Assembly (NCBI GenBank): GCA_963803155.1
Contig: CAWDMN010000048.1
Coordinates: 69,882 to 133,881 of the forward strand
Reading direction: 5' to 3'
Length of the DNA stretch: 64,000 nt
Origin: CAWDMN01 sp963803155
GTDB lineage: Bacteria > Acidobacteriota > Terriglobia > Versatilivoradales > Versatilivoraceae
The translations under genes were made by a program, and so were the position numbers. Positions 54,648-63,408 of the stretch are shown in pieces. How positions within the stretch are numbered: the stretch's first letter is position 1; every line of letters starts with the position of its first letter. The notes beneath the pieces were generated by a model, which searched no databases, had not been told where the DNA came from, and saw only the letters and a list, made by a program, of their open reading frames with translations.

Positions 54648-54785
54648 ATCCCATCTTCATTGTCTTGTTGAGCCAGCCACGCTGGCATGGCAACGCGCAA
54701 TGGACGCGGGCTTTATTTCTGCGCTTTCGTGAGTCGCTCAAGTTCAAAACCAACTTCATCAAGACGAAACTTCTAGACAGATTTC

Positions 54786-55943
54786 CTATTCAGCCAAGGG
54801 GTGGGACCATGTGGGCTTGCAAGTGACCAAATCGGACACCTCTTCCCAAAAGCCCCCGGCCAGAAAGAGTTTCCCGTTGATGACACCGCCCGCTCCACAG
54901 CAGCGTCCCGCCGGCAGAGGGTCGATCTTTCCGAATTGTTTTGTCTTCATGTCAAATGAAGTCACCACCGGACTTCTCTTCGCCTCAGGCGGCTTCCCAC
55001 CCGCCACATATAATTTAGATCCAAAAGAGACTTGCGTGGAGTGTTGAGTCAGGGTCCACTTCACTTTGATGGGACGTGGAATGTTTAGCTTCACCCAGCT
55101 ATTGTGAACAATGTCATATTGCAGCACTCCATCGGCCATGATTTCCTTGCTGGTCTCGCCATGCAACACATAGATGTTGCCATTGTAATATCCCTGCGTA
55201 ATAAAGCGGGCGGCTTCAGGCAAGTCAGCCATGCGGGTATAGTTGTCTTCTTCGGGATCATACCGGTAAGTGGTCAAATCGTCGGTGTCACGAACCAGTG
55301 TGCGGGCGCCATAGATGTAAATGAATTCCCCCACGGCAGTGGCCGCGGCATAACTTCGTGGAGCCGGGAGCGGAGCAATTTCACTCCACTTGTCTTTCTC
55401 GGGATCATAGACGAAGGAATGGGCCACGGGACGGGCATCAATTCCTTTATTGTCCCCCCCGAACAGGTAAATTTTCCCCTTAAAAACCGCTACTGCTGGC
55501 CAGCCTGCCTTGTCAGGGATCACGGCTTTCTGTGTCCAGCTATTGGTGGCTGGATCGTATACCTGATGTTTATCGGAGGCCCCTCCCTCCAAAGTGCAAC
55601 CTCCCAGGATGTGCAACTGTTCATTCAACACCGCGCCAGCACAGCCGATTTGCGGAAAAGGGATATCCGCCAACACCTTCCACGATTTCGACACAACGGT
55701 TTTGGTGGCGGCATTTTTGGCCGCGGCTGGTTTTACGGGAGCTTTTTTTTCGGAAGCGGCGTTTGCAGCAGCGGGCTTAGTGGCTCCCGGCTTGGCGGCA
55801 TCGGTTTTTGGGGCCACGCTTTTATCCGGGGCCGGTTTTGCTGATTCTGCCGCCTTGACCTCCGAATAGACGGAGATCGTCATGGCACCGGCCAAGGATG
55901 GAATGACAGCCAAGACCAAGAAAATTTTCTTTCTATTCAACAT
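54786..55943 (-). CDS. Exported Kelch-repeat protein
   Basis: A 385-residue protein. A signal-anchor-like N-terminus (residues 5-22) is followed by a linker of about 60 residues made mostly of Ala, Lys and Pro (TDAAKPGATKPAAANAASEK), which probably spans cell-wall or periplasmic space. Six Kelch motifs then form a propeller (GCAGAVLNEQLHILGGCTLE, VAVFKGKIYLFGGD, GGVINGKLFLAGG). GGAGGAG lies 8 bases before ATG 55943. Kelch propellers bind sugars or proteins, and some are enzymes; no catalytic residue can be named. It lies in the carbohydrate region. Confidence 0.83.
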   Translation of the reverse strand: MLNRKKIFLVLAVIPSLAGAMTISVYSEVKAAESAKPAPDKSVAPKTDAAKPGATKPAAANAASEKKAPVKPAAAKNAATKTVVSKSWKVLADIPFPQIGCAGAVLNEQLHILGGCTLEGGASDKHQVYDPATNSWTQKAVIPDKAGWPAVAVFKGKIYLFGGDNKGIDARPVAHSFVYDPEKDKWSEIAPLPAPRSYAAATAVGEFIYIYGARTLVRDTDDLTTYRYDPEEDNYTRMADLPEAARFITQGYYNGNIYVLHGETSKEIMADGVLQYDIVHNSWVKLNIPRPIKVKWTLTQHSTQVSFGSKLYVAGGKPPEAKRSPVVTSFDMKTKQFGKIDPLPAGRCCGAGGVINGKLFLAGGFWEEVSDLVTCKPTWSHPLAE

Positions 55944-56062
55944 AAGCTGCTCCTCCTCAGGAATGATTTTCAATGGCATGAGTCTTAAAAATCCAAAAGG
56001 AAGACTGGACCAATCCCCCTCGGCATTGCCGGCTCTTTACAAAATCTCCGCGATAATGTGCA

Positions 56063-56287
56063 TTACTCATTAATCCCCTTTTGAACTTCCACGATATGAT
56101 GGATGAGGAATTCAAACGGCTGTGGCATAATCCCCGATGGAATGGGCCGGTTTAACCGCGATTCTCCCGGCGTGATACGTCTATTAAGCGAGGTCGCGGC
56201 ACACTGGATTGGCCGTCCGCGACAAACAAGCGTAATGTTGCATGGGAGAGCATGGGTCCGCTCTCGAGAGCCATGCATGAGACTCAC
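56063..56287 (-). CDS. Small open frame of unknown status behind the oxidoreductase
   Basis: A 74-codon frame starting with GTG at 56287, which overlaps the upstream stop. No family is recognised. It contains RPIPSGIMPQPFEFLIHHIV, which has a protein-like pattern. AGGTGAG is a weak ribosome site. It may be a real small gene, a decayed end of a larger one, or chance. Confidence 0.3.
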   Translation of the reverse strand: MSLMHGSRERTHALPCNITLVCRGRPIQCAATSLNRRITPGESRLNRPIPSGIMPQPFEFLIHHIVEVQKGINE

Positions 56288-57393
56288 CTCTGCAATAGCG
56301 ATGGATTAAGCCAAAGGTCAATGGGGCGCTGCATTTTGGAGGGATGGAACGGGAAATCGATTCTACGTCCCTGCCCCGCCGAAGCATAGCCGGCATAGAG
56401 TGCCTCCACAACCACTCGCCCATCTTCGCCGGTGGCTTGGGGTTTCTCTTTACCACGGACGCAGCGGGCGAAGTGCCGCATTTCCTGCGGGAATCCATAA
56501 TTCCATAATTCCTCGAAAACCGGATAAGTCCAGCCCTTGGTGGAGGGAGCCTTTTCCACCGCATAGCTGAAACCATACTCACTGAAAGTGGGCAGCGCAT
56601 TCCCCATATGCAGATCGGCATAAGTGAGCCCCCCTTCCCCATAGATTTCGATGCGATCCTCCATGCCGCCCCGTCGGGCCCAGCTATCTTCCACCAGCCC
56701 TACCGATCCATTCTCAAATTCCAGGATACAAATGGAGTTGTCATCTCCCTGCGTTTTATCGCCATGCACATAGGTTCCCATCTGGCATAGCACACTCTTG
56801 AGGGCGGGGCGCCCCAGGAACCAGTAACAAAAAGCAATCCCATGGCACCCCATGTCCATGAACACCCCGCCTCCCGATTGCTGGACATCCCAGAACCAGG
56901 GAGCGTGCGGCCCAAAATGTTTTTCACTCTGTTTCACGAAATAGATTTTGCCGAAGGCGCCTTGATCGGCCATTTCTTTCGCTTTGACATATTTGGGGGT
57001 GAAAAAGAGTTCCTCGGCATACATCAAGAGGACTCCCTGCTTCTGGCAGACCTCCAGCATTTCATCCGCTTCTTCCAAGGTCATGCAAAGCGGTTTTTCA
57101 CAGACCACATGCTTGCCTGCCCGCGCGCAATCCGCGGTCATGGAGGCATGCAGGCGGTTGGGCGCCGTGATGGTGACCATTTCAATATCCGGTTCCCGCA
57201 ACATTTCCCGATAGTCGCGAAAAACCCGCGGAATCCCGTAACGCCGGGCCAATTCCTCTGGATGGCCGGGTGTGGGCGAAGCTACCGCCACCACTTCCGC
57301 TTCCTCCGGCATGATCTGAAACGAAGCAGCATGGATATCAGCTTCAAATTGGGAACCGATAATTCCAACCTTCACCTTGCCTTGATTGGCCAT
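56284..57393 (-). CDS. Gfo/Idh/MocA oxidoreductase (cytoplasmic)
   Basis: A 369-residue protein without export signal. It has the Rossmann domain (VGIIGSQFEADIHAASF), HVVCEKPLCMTLEEADEML with the catalytic Lys, and SGGGVFMDMGCHGIAFCYWF with the conserved Asp/His. It differs from the three Tat-exported paralogues in this region and probably acts on a sugar or inositol-type substrate inside the cell. The LacI gene lies 73 bases upstream on the same strand, so it could be the regulated gene. Confidence 0.88.
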   Translation of the reverse strand: MANQGKVKVGIIGSQFEADIHAASFQIMPEEAEVVAVASPTPGHPEELARRYGIPRVFRDYREMLREPDIEMVTITAPNRLHASMTADCARAGKHVVCEKPLCMTLEEADEMLEVCQKQGVLLMYAEELFFTPKYVKAKEMADQGAFGKIYFVKQSEKHFGPHAPWFWDVQQSGGGVFMDMGCHGIAFCYWFLGRPALKSVLCQMGTYVHGDKTQGDDNSICILEFENGSVGLVEDSWARRGGMEDRIEIYGEGGLTYADLHMGNALPTFSEYGFSYAVEKAPSTKGWTYPVFEELWNYGFPQEMRHFARCVRGKEKPQATGEDGRVVVEALYAGYASAGQGRRIDFPFHPSKMQRPIDLWLNPSLLQR

Positions 57394-57466
57394 TTGAAGT
57401 TCTCCCCGATATTTTTTTAAAATGGATCATCGAGTCATGCAAATTCTCGATATTGGCGAAAAGATC

Positions 57467-58471
57467 TCAACTATTTCTTGCCGGCCCGGTGGAGTGGCGC
57501 ACGACCAAATTAGTCTCCACGGAAGTTTCGACGCCGCGCCGTCTTTGAGTCCGCAAGAGCTTTTCCATTTGCTCGAAGGCGAGCTGGCCAAGGAGTCCCC
57601 GCGGAATGCGGATCGTGGTGAGGGGAGGCTGCACAAATTGCGCCATGGCAACATCGTCGGCTCCAATCACCGAAACATCTCCGGGAACGGAAAAGCCGGC
57701 CTCGGAGAGCGCACGCACGACTCCCAGAGCGGACAGGTCATTTCCGCAAAGAATTGCCGTCGGCGGTTTTTTCCCAGAGAGAATGCGCCGCACGGCCTCT
57801 TCCCCACCATCGATCCGGTTATTCCCTTCGATCAACAAAGGAGCGGGGGTCGAGGCCTGATGGAACGCCTTCAGGAGGACTTTCTGGAAGTTCACGGCGG
57901 AAACCCGGTCTTGTGGCCCAGTGACAAAAGCAATCCGCCGATGCCCGAGCGCGCAGAGATGAGCGGCCGCCTGTTGGGCGCCGCGCGAATAATCCACCCG
58001 GATTACCCCTTGATTTTTCCTAGTGGTCTGACTGTCGAGCATGAGAACCGCAATATCCAGCTCATGCATTTCCTCAATCAACGGCGGATCGAGCTGAGAA
58101 GTCATGACTGCCACGCCTCTCACCTGGTTCTCGATAAAGCGGCGGACCGCCAAGGCAGCCTGGGAGGAATCGTAGTTGGTGGAACATAGCAGCGTCTCCG
58201 CTCCAGCCTGGAAGGCCGCGGTCTCAAAACCCTTGATCAATTCCGGGAAGAAAGGATTTTCTATATCGGAAATTAAAAGGCCGAAGGCATTGCTGCGTCC
58301 GCGGACAAGCAGGCGGGCAGAGGCATTCGCGTAATATTTCATTTCCTGCACGGCGGAGAGCACTCGTTCCCGTGTCGCCACGGCTACCGGGCGAGTGCGG
58401 TTCACCACATGCGACACGGTGGTAATTGAGACTCCCGCCCGTTTCGCCACATCCTCCATTTTGACCGGCAT
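57467..58471 (-). CDS. LacI-family transcriptional regulator
   Basis: A 334-residue repressor. The N-terminal HTH is MEDVAKRAGVSITTVSHVVN, followed by the hinge helix (ANASARLLVRGRS) and the periplasmic-binding-type sensor (FGLLISDIENPFFPELIKGF, AILCGNDLSALGVVRAL, SVIGADDVAMAQF, PLTTIRIPR). It binds a sugar or derivative. GGAGGAG precedes ATG 58471. Two palindromic operators lie 48-72 bases upstream, so it is probably autoregulated and controls the genes downstream. Confidence 0.92.
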   Translation of the reverse strand: MPVKMEDVAKRAGVSITTVSHVVNRTRPVAVATRERVLSAVQEMKYYANASARLLVRGRSNAFGLLISDIENPFFPELIKGFETAAFQAGAETLLCSTNYDSSQAALAVRRFIENQVRGVAVMTSQLDPPLIEEMHELDIAVLMLDSQTTRKNQGVIRVDYSRGAQQAAAHLCALGHRRIAFVTGPQDRVSAVNFQKVLLKAFHQASTPAPLLIEGNNRIDGGEEAVRRILSGKKPPTAILCGNDLSALGVVRALSEAGFSVPGDVSVIGADDVAMAQFVQPPLTTIRIPRGLLGQLAFEQMEKLLRTQRRRGVETSVETNLVVRHSTGPARNS

Positions 58472-58518
58472 CGGAGGCTCCTCCGGGAAACAATTTACGC
58501 CCGCTGAGGGGCATTAGA

Positions 58519-58543
58519 GCAAACGTTTTCCGCAAACGTTTGC
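58519..58543 (-). promoter_or_regulatory. Tandem LacI-type operators
   Basis: GCAAACGTTTTC (58519-58530) and the perfect palindrome GCAAACGTTTGC (58532-58543) are one base apart. Both centre on CG, the usual core of LacI/GalR operators. They lie 48-72 bases before the LacI start, matching autoregulation. No further copy was seen in this window. Confidence 0.7.
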
Positions 58544-58800
58544 CATTTTGAACCGCACAGTTCCGGTTGTCAACTTTTTTCTGGACATTTATTTGCGGCC
58601 CCCTTTCCCCCGGAACCGCTTCAGGCCCACGATCCGACATAATCGCGGTGACGCCAACCCCACAAAGACATAGCCGGTTGCGGGGGCGCGGACGCAGATG
58701 GCCGCAAGGTCACCTGGCGCGCTTCTGGCATGGGAACACGTAGCGGGTGGCTTCATCACCAGCGCGCCTTCCACCGTGCGGATCGTTGGCCTACAACCGT
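58544..58800. other. Rest of the intergenic region around the LacI operators
   Basis: The gap 58472-58800 is 329 bases. Beyond the operators it holds no supported gene; GC-rich sequence with short inverted words only. Confidence 0.35.
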
Positions 58801-59550
58801 TCAAAACCTATATTGGGCTTGTTTAACAGCGATGCGGAAATCTTCCCCCTCCAGACGGAGGACTTTGCACATTTCATAGAGGCGCGAACGCAATCGGGAG
58901 CCGATGCGGTCTTCCAGCGATTCTTCCCGCGAAATCTTCGTTCCGTCGGGAAGGACGGAGTATGTCGGCGTCCGGTCCTCGAAGTTGGAGGTAATGATTG
59001 TGGTTAATTTTAAGTTATAACGCGATGTCAGGATATAAGCGAACGTATCGCTCACCCATTCGCTGGACCGTTCGGCCCCCAGGTCGTCCAAAACCAGAAC
59101 CTGAGCCTGCAAAACAGGGTCAAGAATTTCCATTTGGCTGGTCTGCGAAACCGGATTAAAGGAGTGCTGGATGCGTTTCAATAAATCCCGAAAGTCCCAG
59201 AAAAGTCCATTTACCTGGCGTTTTTCGATCAAGGCCCGAAGGACCGCCACCGCCAGATGAGTTTTGCCAACCCCACAAGGCCCTAAAATCAACAGACCAC
59301 AGTCAACCTCGGGGTACTCTTCCACATATCGGTTGGCTATGGCTTTGGCTAAACCCAATTTTTCCGTACTTGCGGCAAAGTCATCCAGGGAACAGTGTTC
59401 ATATCGGGGAGGAATATGGGCGCTTTGAATCAACCGCTCAACTCTGTTTTTTTCAAAACAGGAGCAACGCCGCACCGAAGTGATTTCTTCCTCATCCACC
59501 GAAATCCAGCCACTACCATGACACACGGGACATACCGATTCGTTTTCCAT
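58801..59550 (-). CDS. DnaC/IstB-like AAA+ ATPase (helicase-loader type)
   Basis: A 249-residue protein. The N-terminus has a zinc-ribbon-like pattern (CPVCHGSGW ... RRCSCFEK). The AAA+ domain has the Walker A LGPCGVGKTHLAVAVLRAL, Walker B VLVLDDLGAER, sensor 1 TTIITSNFED and an Arg finger region (LEDRIGSRLRSRLYEM). This is the DnaC/DnaI pattern: a loader of the replicative helicase, or an IstB-type transposition helper. No IS21 transposase gene lies next to it, so the replication role is more likely. It follows no strong ribosome site. Confidence 0.83.
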   Translation of the reverse strand: MENESVCPVCHGSGWISVDEEEITSVRRCSCFEKNRVERLIQSAHIPPRYEHCSLDDFAASTEKLGLAKAIANRYVEEYPEVDCGLLILGPCGVGKTHLAVAVLRALIEKRQVNGLFWDFRDLLKRIQHSFNPVSQTSQMEILDPVLQAQVLVLDDLGAERSSEWVSDTFAYILTSRYNLKLTTIITSNFEDRTPTYSVLPDGTKISREESLEDRIGSRLRSRLYEMCKVLRLEGEDFRIAVKQAQYRF

Positions 59551-59660
59551 GAGAATATTTTATATGATCCGGCCCAAAACTGGTAGTGACAACTGAATGG
59601 GAAAGGGGCATTGCCCTAGCCCTGAAAAAAGAGTCCCTGACTTTGGAAAATTAATGGAGG

Positions 59661-59750
59661 CTTAGGGCGGACTCCGCCTGCCGAACCAACCGGTCTGGGT
59701 GGAGATGGCCCACGCCACGGGAGTGGCTCGCCATGCGGAGTCCGCCTAAG
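59661..59750. repeat. GC-rich inverted repeat
   Basis: The arms CTTAGGGCGGACTCCGC (59661-59677) and GCGGAGTCCGCCTAAG (59735-59750) are reverse complements apart from one extra G. The 57-base spacer contains further short palindromes (for example GCCCACGCCACGGGAGTGGC). It fills part of the gap 59551-59904. It may be a relative of the 77-bp repeats. Confidence 0.6.
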
Positions 59751-59904
59751 CGGAAGGCTCGCCCTCCCATGCATTCCATCACTTGGCAGACTCTCTATCC
59801 TGTCGCACTTTGAAAAACACGCTTTGACTTGTTGACATTTAATTTCCAAAAACAGAAAATTGAAGTGGATTCAAACCACAAAATTTTATTCGGAGGTCAG
59901 CCTC

Positions 59905-60303
59905 ATGAAAAAAGCGACGAGCTTGATTTTCTGCTTATTGTTCGCTCTTGGAGTTCTGGTTATGGGAACTCCAATGCAGGCCGCGGGAGATAATATTTCA
60001 GTCGAGAAAATTGTCACATCCACGGGGGTGGAGCAAAGGGAGCCAGTGGGGGAAAACAAAGAATTTGAAGCTTCGGCGGGCAAGGTTTATTGTTGGACAA
60101 AAATCATTGCCAAGACTCCTCCGGCAAAGGTCAACCACATTTGGTATGTAGGTGGCAAGAAGGTTTTTGAGCAGTCCCTTGAATTGAAGAATCCATCCAA
60201 CCGAACCTGGAGTTGCAAGTCCGTGAAGGTTGGAGACTGGAAAGTGGAGGTTGCCGATGAAGGAGGAACTGTATTGTCCACCGTTGAATTCAAGGTGAAA
60301 TAA
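59905..60303 (+). CDS. Exported DUF2914 protein
   Basis: A 132-residue protein. The signal peptide is residues 1-26 (LIFCLLFALGVLVMG, cut near MQAAG). The mature part is a single DUF2914 domain: KIVTSTGVEQREPVGENKEF, VYCWTKI, HIWYVGGKKVFE, SKSVKVGDWKVEV-type strands and a last V-L-S-T-V-E-F strand. The fold is thought to bind ligands at the envelope; no function is known. CGGAGGT is 8 bases before ATG 59905, so the frame reaching 59860 is not used. Confidence 0.85.
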   Translation: MKKATSLIFCLLFALGVLVMGTPMQAAGDNISVEKIVTSTGVEQREPVGENKEFEASAGKVYCWTKIIAKTPPAKVNHIWYVGGKKVFEQSLELKNPSNRTWSCKSVKVGDWKVEVADEGGTVLSTVEFKVK

Positions 60304-60404
60304 ATCAATAATCCGTGATTAGCGGCTTGTGACGAGTGATTGAAAGAGGTTTCAGCGATTAGCTGTCAGCATTTTGCTCTTCACTTCCACATTTCATCCA
60401 TTCA

Positions 60405-60809
60405 TCAATCCTTCATCCTTGCACTCGTACGTTCGACACGAACCATGCGAGGTGGAGTGGTTTTTACCAAAGCCGTCTTGATCCGGGCATCGAAGCCCAC
60501 GGAGTTTCTGGCAAACTCGTGCCCCATATATTCCACAAAACTCTTCATCTCCCTCTGCATCTCTTCCATCTTGGCACGCATGTTCAAAATCACTTCTACT
60601 CCGGCCAAGTTAACTCCCAGGTCGCGAGTCAAATTCAAAATCAGATCGAGCTTCTCCAAATCTTCGTCGGTATAAAGCCGCGTATTACCCTCGGATCGGG
60701 AAGGTTTGAGAAGACCTTGACGCTCATAGAGGCGCAACGTCTGCGGATGGATATTATACGTTTGAGCTACATTGCTGATCATGTAAGCAGCTTTGCCACG
60801 TTTGCGCAT
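60405..60809 (-). CDS. hspR: HspR-like MerR-family regulator
   Basis: A 134-residue protein. A MerR-type HTH opens it (YMISNVAQTYNIHPQTLRLY, RQGLLKPSRSEGNTRLY), followed by a helix with the dimer coiled coil (RDLGVNLAGVEVILNMRAKM). HspR proteins repress dnaK/dnaJ operons and are freed by heat shock. Its place behind dnaJ on the same strand supports this. The start could be the internal ATG at about 60782. No HAIR-type inverted repeat (CTTGAGT-N7-ACTCAAG) was found in the window. Confidence 0.85.
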   Translation of the reverse strand: MRKRGKAAYMISNVAQTYNIHPQTLRLYERQGLLKPSRSEGNTRLYTDEDLEKLDLILNLTRDLGVNLAGVEVILNMRAKMEEMQREMKSFVEYMGHEFARNSVGFDARIKTALVKTTPPRMVRVERTSARMKD

Positions 60810-60971
60810 GATTTTTTTGCCTCAAAAAATTCTTTGCCCATGACGAGTAACGGCAAACACAAACAAGATAACAACCCAGGCTCACTGGAAAGCATCCTCT
60901 TCGGTCACTACTCATCGTATCCCGCGTCAATTCGAAAGAAACATGAACGGGAACTGCCAATCCGCGGCCCT

Positions 60972-62075
60972 TCAAAATTTGAACAAATCCGAGCGGGGAT
61001 TAGCGGGATTTAAGCGCGCTAATTCCCTGAGCAATTCGCGGGTTCTCTCATCGGCAGCCTGGGGAATGACAATTTTCACTTCCACAAATTGATCCCCCCG
61101 AGTGGAGGCGCGCAGTGAAGGCGCACCCTTTTCCCGAAGGCGAAACTTCTGACCGCTCTGTGTCCCGGCCGGAATTTTCAATATAGCCCGTCCGTCGACC
61201 GTGGGAACCTCAATTTTTGCGCCCAGTGCAGCCTCGGAAATTGTGATGGGGACTTTGCATTGAATATTGTCGCCAATCCGCTCAAAAAAGGGATGAGACG
61301 CCACCGTGGCCACAATGTATAGGTCTCCCTGCGGACCTCCCCGCACCCCGGCATTTCCCTTGCCGGCAAAACGAATGCGGGAACCGGTCTGGACTCCGGC
61401 AGGAATACGGATTTCCAGGTTGTCAGCTCTTTGAATACGGCCTTCCCCGCTACATTGGGGGCAAGGCCGAACCTGCTTCCCCGAGCCTCCACACTGCGGA
61501 CAGGGAGTGGCAAACTTCATCCTTCCATGTCCCTGTTCAATGTGGCCGCTGCCGCGGCAGGCCGAACAGTGCTGCTCCTTCCCTCCCGCCATCCGCCCCC
61601 GGCCTCCACAAGCGGAACAGGTCTCTTTCCGCGCATAGCTGATGCGGGTTTGCAGGCCTTGGAGAGCATCTCGAAAGCTGAGGGAAATCTGATATTCCAA
61701 ATCTTCCCCTTTTTGCTGCTGAGGAGCCGCGGTTTCACCGTGGAAGAACTGGGAGAAAATATCGGAGAAGCTGCTCCCCCCCATTCCGGAAAAATCAAAC
61801 CCGGAGAAATCCACTCGGGGCCCTCCGGGGCCGGCGCCGCTTGGCGGCAGATTATCGGAATACGCTCCATAATTGTCGTACACTTCCCGTTTTTTGGGAT
61901 CGCTCAGAATTTCATACGCTTCAGAAATTCTCTTAAAACGCTCCTCGGCGTGTTTGTCGCCTGGATTAACATCGGGGTGATATTTTCTCGCGAGTTTTCG
62001 ATATGACTTTTTAATATCCTCAAGAGTAGCATCTCGAGGCACATTCAACACTCTGTAATAATCTTCTCCAGCCAT
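60972..62075 (-). CDS. dnaJ: Chaperone DnaJ
   Basis: A 367-residue type I J protein. The J domain (residues 1-70) has HPD in ARKYHPDVNPGD. A Gly/Phe-rich linker follows. Four zinc-binding CxxCxGxG motifs lie at about 150-210: CSACGGRG, CSACRGSG, CPQCGGSG, CPQCSGEG. The C-terminal substrate domains are complete (GNAGVRGGPQGDLYIVA, EVPTVDGRAILKIPAGTQSG). It hands unfolded proteins to DnaK and stimulates its ATPase. It belongs to the minus-strand heat-shock group with hsp20, hspR and a dnaK remnant. Confidence 0.95.
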   Translation of the reverse strand: MAGEDYYRVLNVPRDATLEDIKKSYRKLARKYHPDVNPGDKHAEERFKRISEAYEILSDPKKREVYDNYGAYSDNLPPSGAGPGGPRVDFSGFDFSGMGGSSFSDIFSQFFHGETAAPQQQKGEDLEYQISLSFRDALQGLQTRISYARKETCSACGGRGRMAGGKEQHCSACRGSGHIEQGHGRMKFATPCPQCGGSGKQVRPCPQCSGEGRIQRADNLEIRIPAGVQTGSRIRFAGKGNAGVRGGPQGDLYIVATVASHPFFERIGDNIQCKVPITISEAALGAKIEVPTVDGRAILKIPAGTQSGQKFRLREKGAPSLRASTRGDQFVEVKIVIPQAADERTRELLRELARLNPANPRSDLFKF

Positions 62076-62280
62076 GTGTTTTCGTGTTTGGGTAAGCGAG
62101 CAGCGATGATTTACTAAGCGTGGCAGTCCAGATTCCGTTCTCTACAACAGGCAAGAGATTAACCGCAATCGGCCGGCACTCCGGCTTCTTTGGCTTGAGC
62201 CCGCGCTGAGATTGAACCGCGTCGAAACTCCGATTCCAAAAACCCAAGTCCAAATTTCACGGACCAAAATGCGAATTCCA

Positions 62281-62733
62281 TCAGGCATCCTTTTCATCGG
62301 TGGAAACCTGAATAGAGCGCCGGCGGCTCGGCTTTTTGGGAAGAACCACCGTCAGAACGCCATTTTCAATCTTGGCGGTCACTGCCTCCCGATCCACGGC
62401 TTCCGGCAGTTCGAACTTGCGCTCGAAGCGCCCTGTGGGTCGTTCCATGCGATGGTAAGTCAGCTTTGAGTCGGCATCCGCTTCCCGCTCCCCGCGCAAA
62501 TACAAAATACGGTTCAGGATCCGGACATCAATCTGCTCCTGCTCCACGCCGGGAGTCTCGGCAGTCAATACCCACTCATGCGCGGTTTCATACACATCCA
62601 CGGGCGGAGCCCAAGTTGATCCTGGATCGACGGGCAAACCTCCCTGCATGGAGGCCAATGAATCCTCAAAGACGGTGTGTATTCTTTCCTGAATGCCCAA
62701 AAACTTTTTTAAGATCTCGTGTTCGGCTGCCAT
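62281..62733 (-). CDS. Hsp20 family small heat-shock protein
   Basis: A 150-residue protein. The alpha-crystallin domain spans about 45-140: PPVDVYETAHEWVLTAETPG, VRILNRILYLRGER, FERKFELPEAVD and the ENGVLTVVLPKK close. The N-terminal arm and the short C-terminal tail with I-x-V (SIQVS) are as usual. It holds unfolding proteins in solution. It stands between the dnaK remnant and dnaJ. Confidence 0.92.
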   Translation of the reverse strand: MAAEHEILKKFLGIQERIHTVFEDSLASMQGGLPVDPGSTWAPPVDVYETAHEWVLTAETPGVEQEQIDVRILNRILYLRGEREADADSKLTYHRMERPTGRFERKFELPEAVDREAVTAKIENGVLTVVLPKKPSRRRSIQVSTDEKDA

Positions 62734-62889
62734 GCCCCACGCAACCTTTCGAAAAATGATTGAAGATGTGCTTCAAAAAAACAGGATGTGTCTCCATCCC
62801 AGGAGGGGAAACATACCCCGTGCTTCGTTCAATCTAGAGGAGCCACTCATGCCCGCAGGGCCGGCTGAGCAAAAGGATGAAAACGGGAC

Positions 62890-62966
62890 GATGGAGGCGG
62901 CCTGCCCTCAGGCCGTCTCAGCAGGCTTGGCAAACTAAGACGGGGTGGGGGCACCCCGCCTCCATC
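62890..62966. repeat. 77-bp dispersed repeat, copy 2
   Basis: It begins GATGGAGGCGG and ends CCGCCTCCATC, and it is the reverse-complement relative of 54571-54647, with the same length. It lies between hsp20 and the dnaK remnant. Confidence 0.7.
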
Positions 62967-62992
62967 TACGCTATTTTCTTGGGAGCCGGTGA

Positions 62993-63145
62993 TTAATTCT
63001 TCTTATCGTCCATGTCCACATATTCGGCGTCAATCACTTCTCCCTCCGCTGGTTTTTGTCCAGCCGAGGCGCCGGCGCCAGGCCCACTTTCCGCACCTGG
63101 TTTGGGTCCTTCCGCTCCCGGCCCTCGAGCGCCGGCCTGGCGCAT
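62993..63145 (-). pseudogene. dnaK: C-terminal end of DnaK
   Basis: The frame ends with GEVIDAEYVDMDDKKN and TAA at 62993-62995, the usual DnaK tail (EVIDAEY...), preceded by a Gly/Pro/Ala-rich stretch (AEGPKPGAESGPGAGAS) and RQAGARGPG. Upstream (63146 on) the sequence is no longer DnaK-like. So only about 50 residues remain; the gene was truncated by rearrangement or the assembly joined unlike pieces here. Confidence 0.75.
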
Positions 63146-63408
63146 ATGACTGGTATTGAACACGGAGACGCGCTCGCGGGTGTGGACGTGTTCCCCACGA
63201 TGCCGGTGTAACGGACGGGCAATTCCCAGCGGCGAAGGCGGTCATGACCCCGCCCCACTGAAGATGACTCACATATAAAGGTGTTTGCATGCCCCTCCTT
63301 ATACGGCAGCGCGCGCCGGCAAACCATTTATTTTTACCGCGCCGCCGCGCGCGCTTTGATAAGATCAAATGCCAACGAGGCATCTTTAATTATTAGGAGA
63401 AAAGCGAC

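Noticed and set aside
55104..55844. A 246-codon plus-strand frame rich in Gly and Phe.
   Set aside because: It is antisense to the Kelch protein and its Ala/Lys/Pro linker; the composition follows from the repeats.
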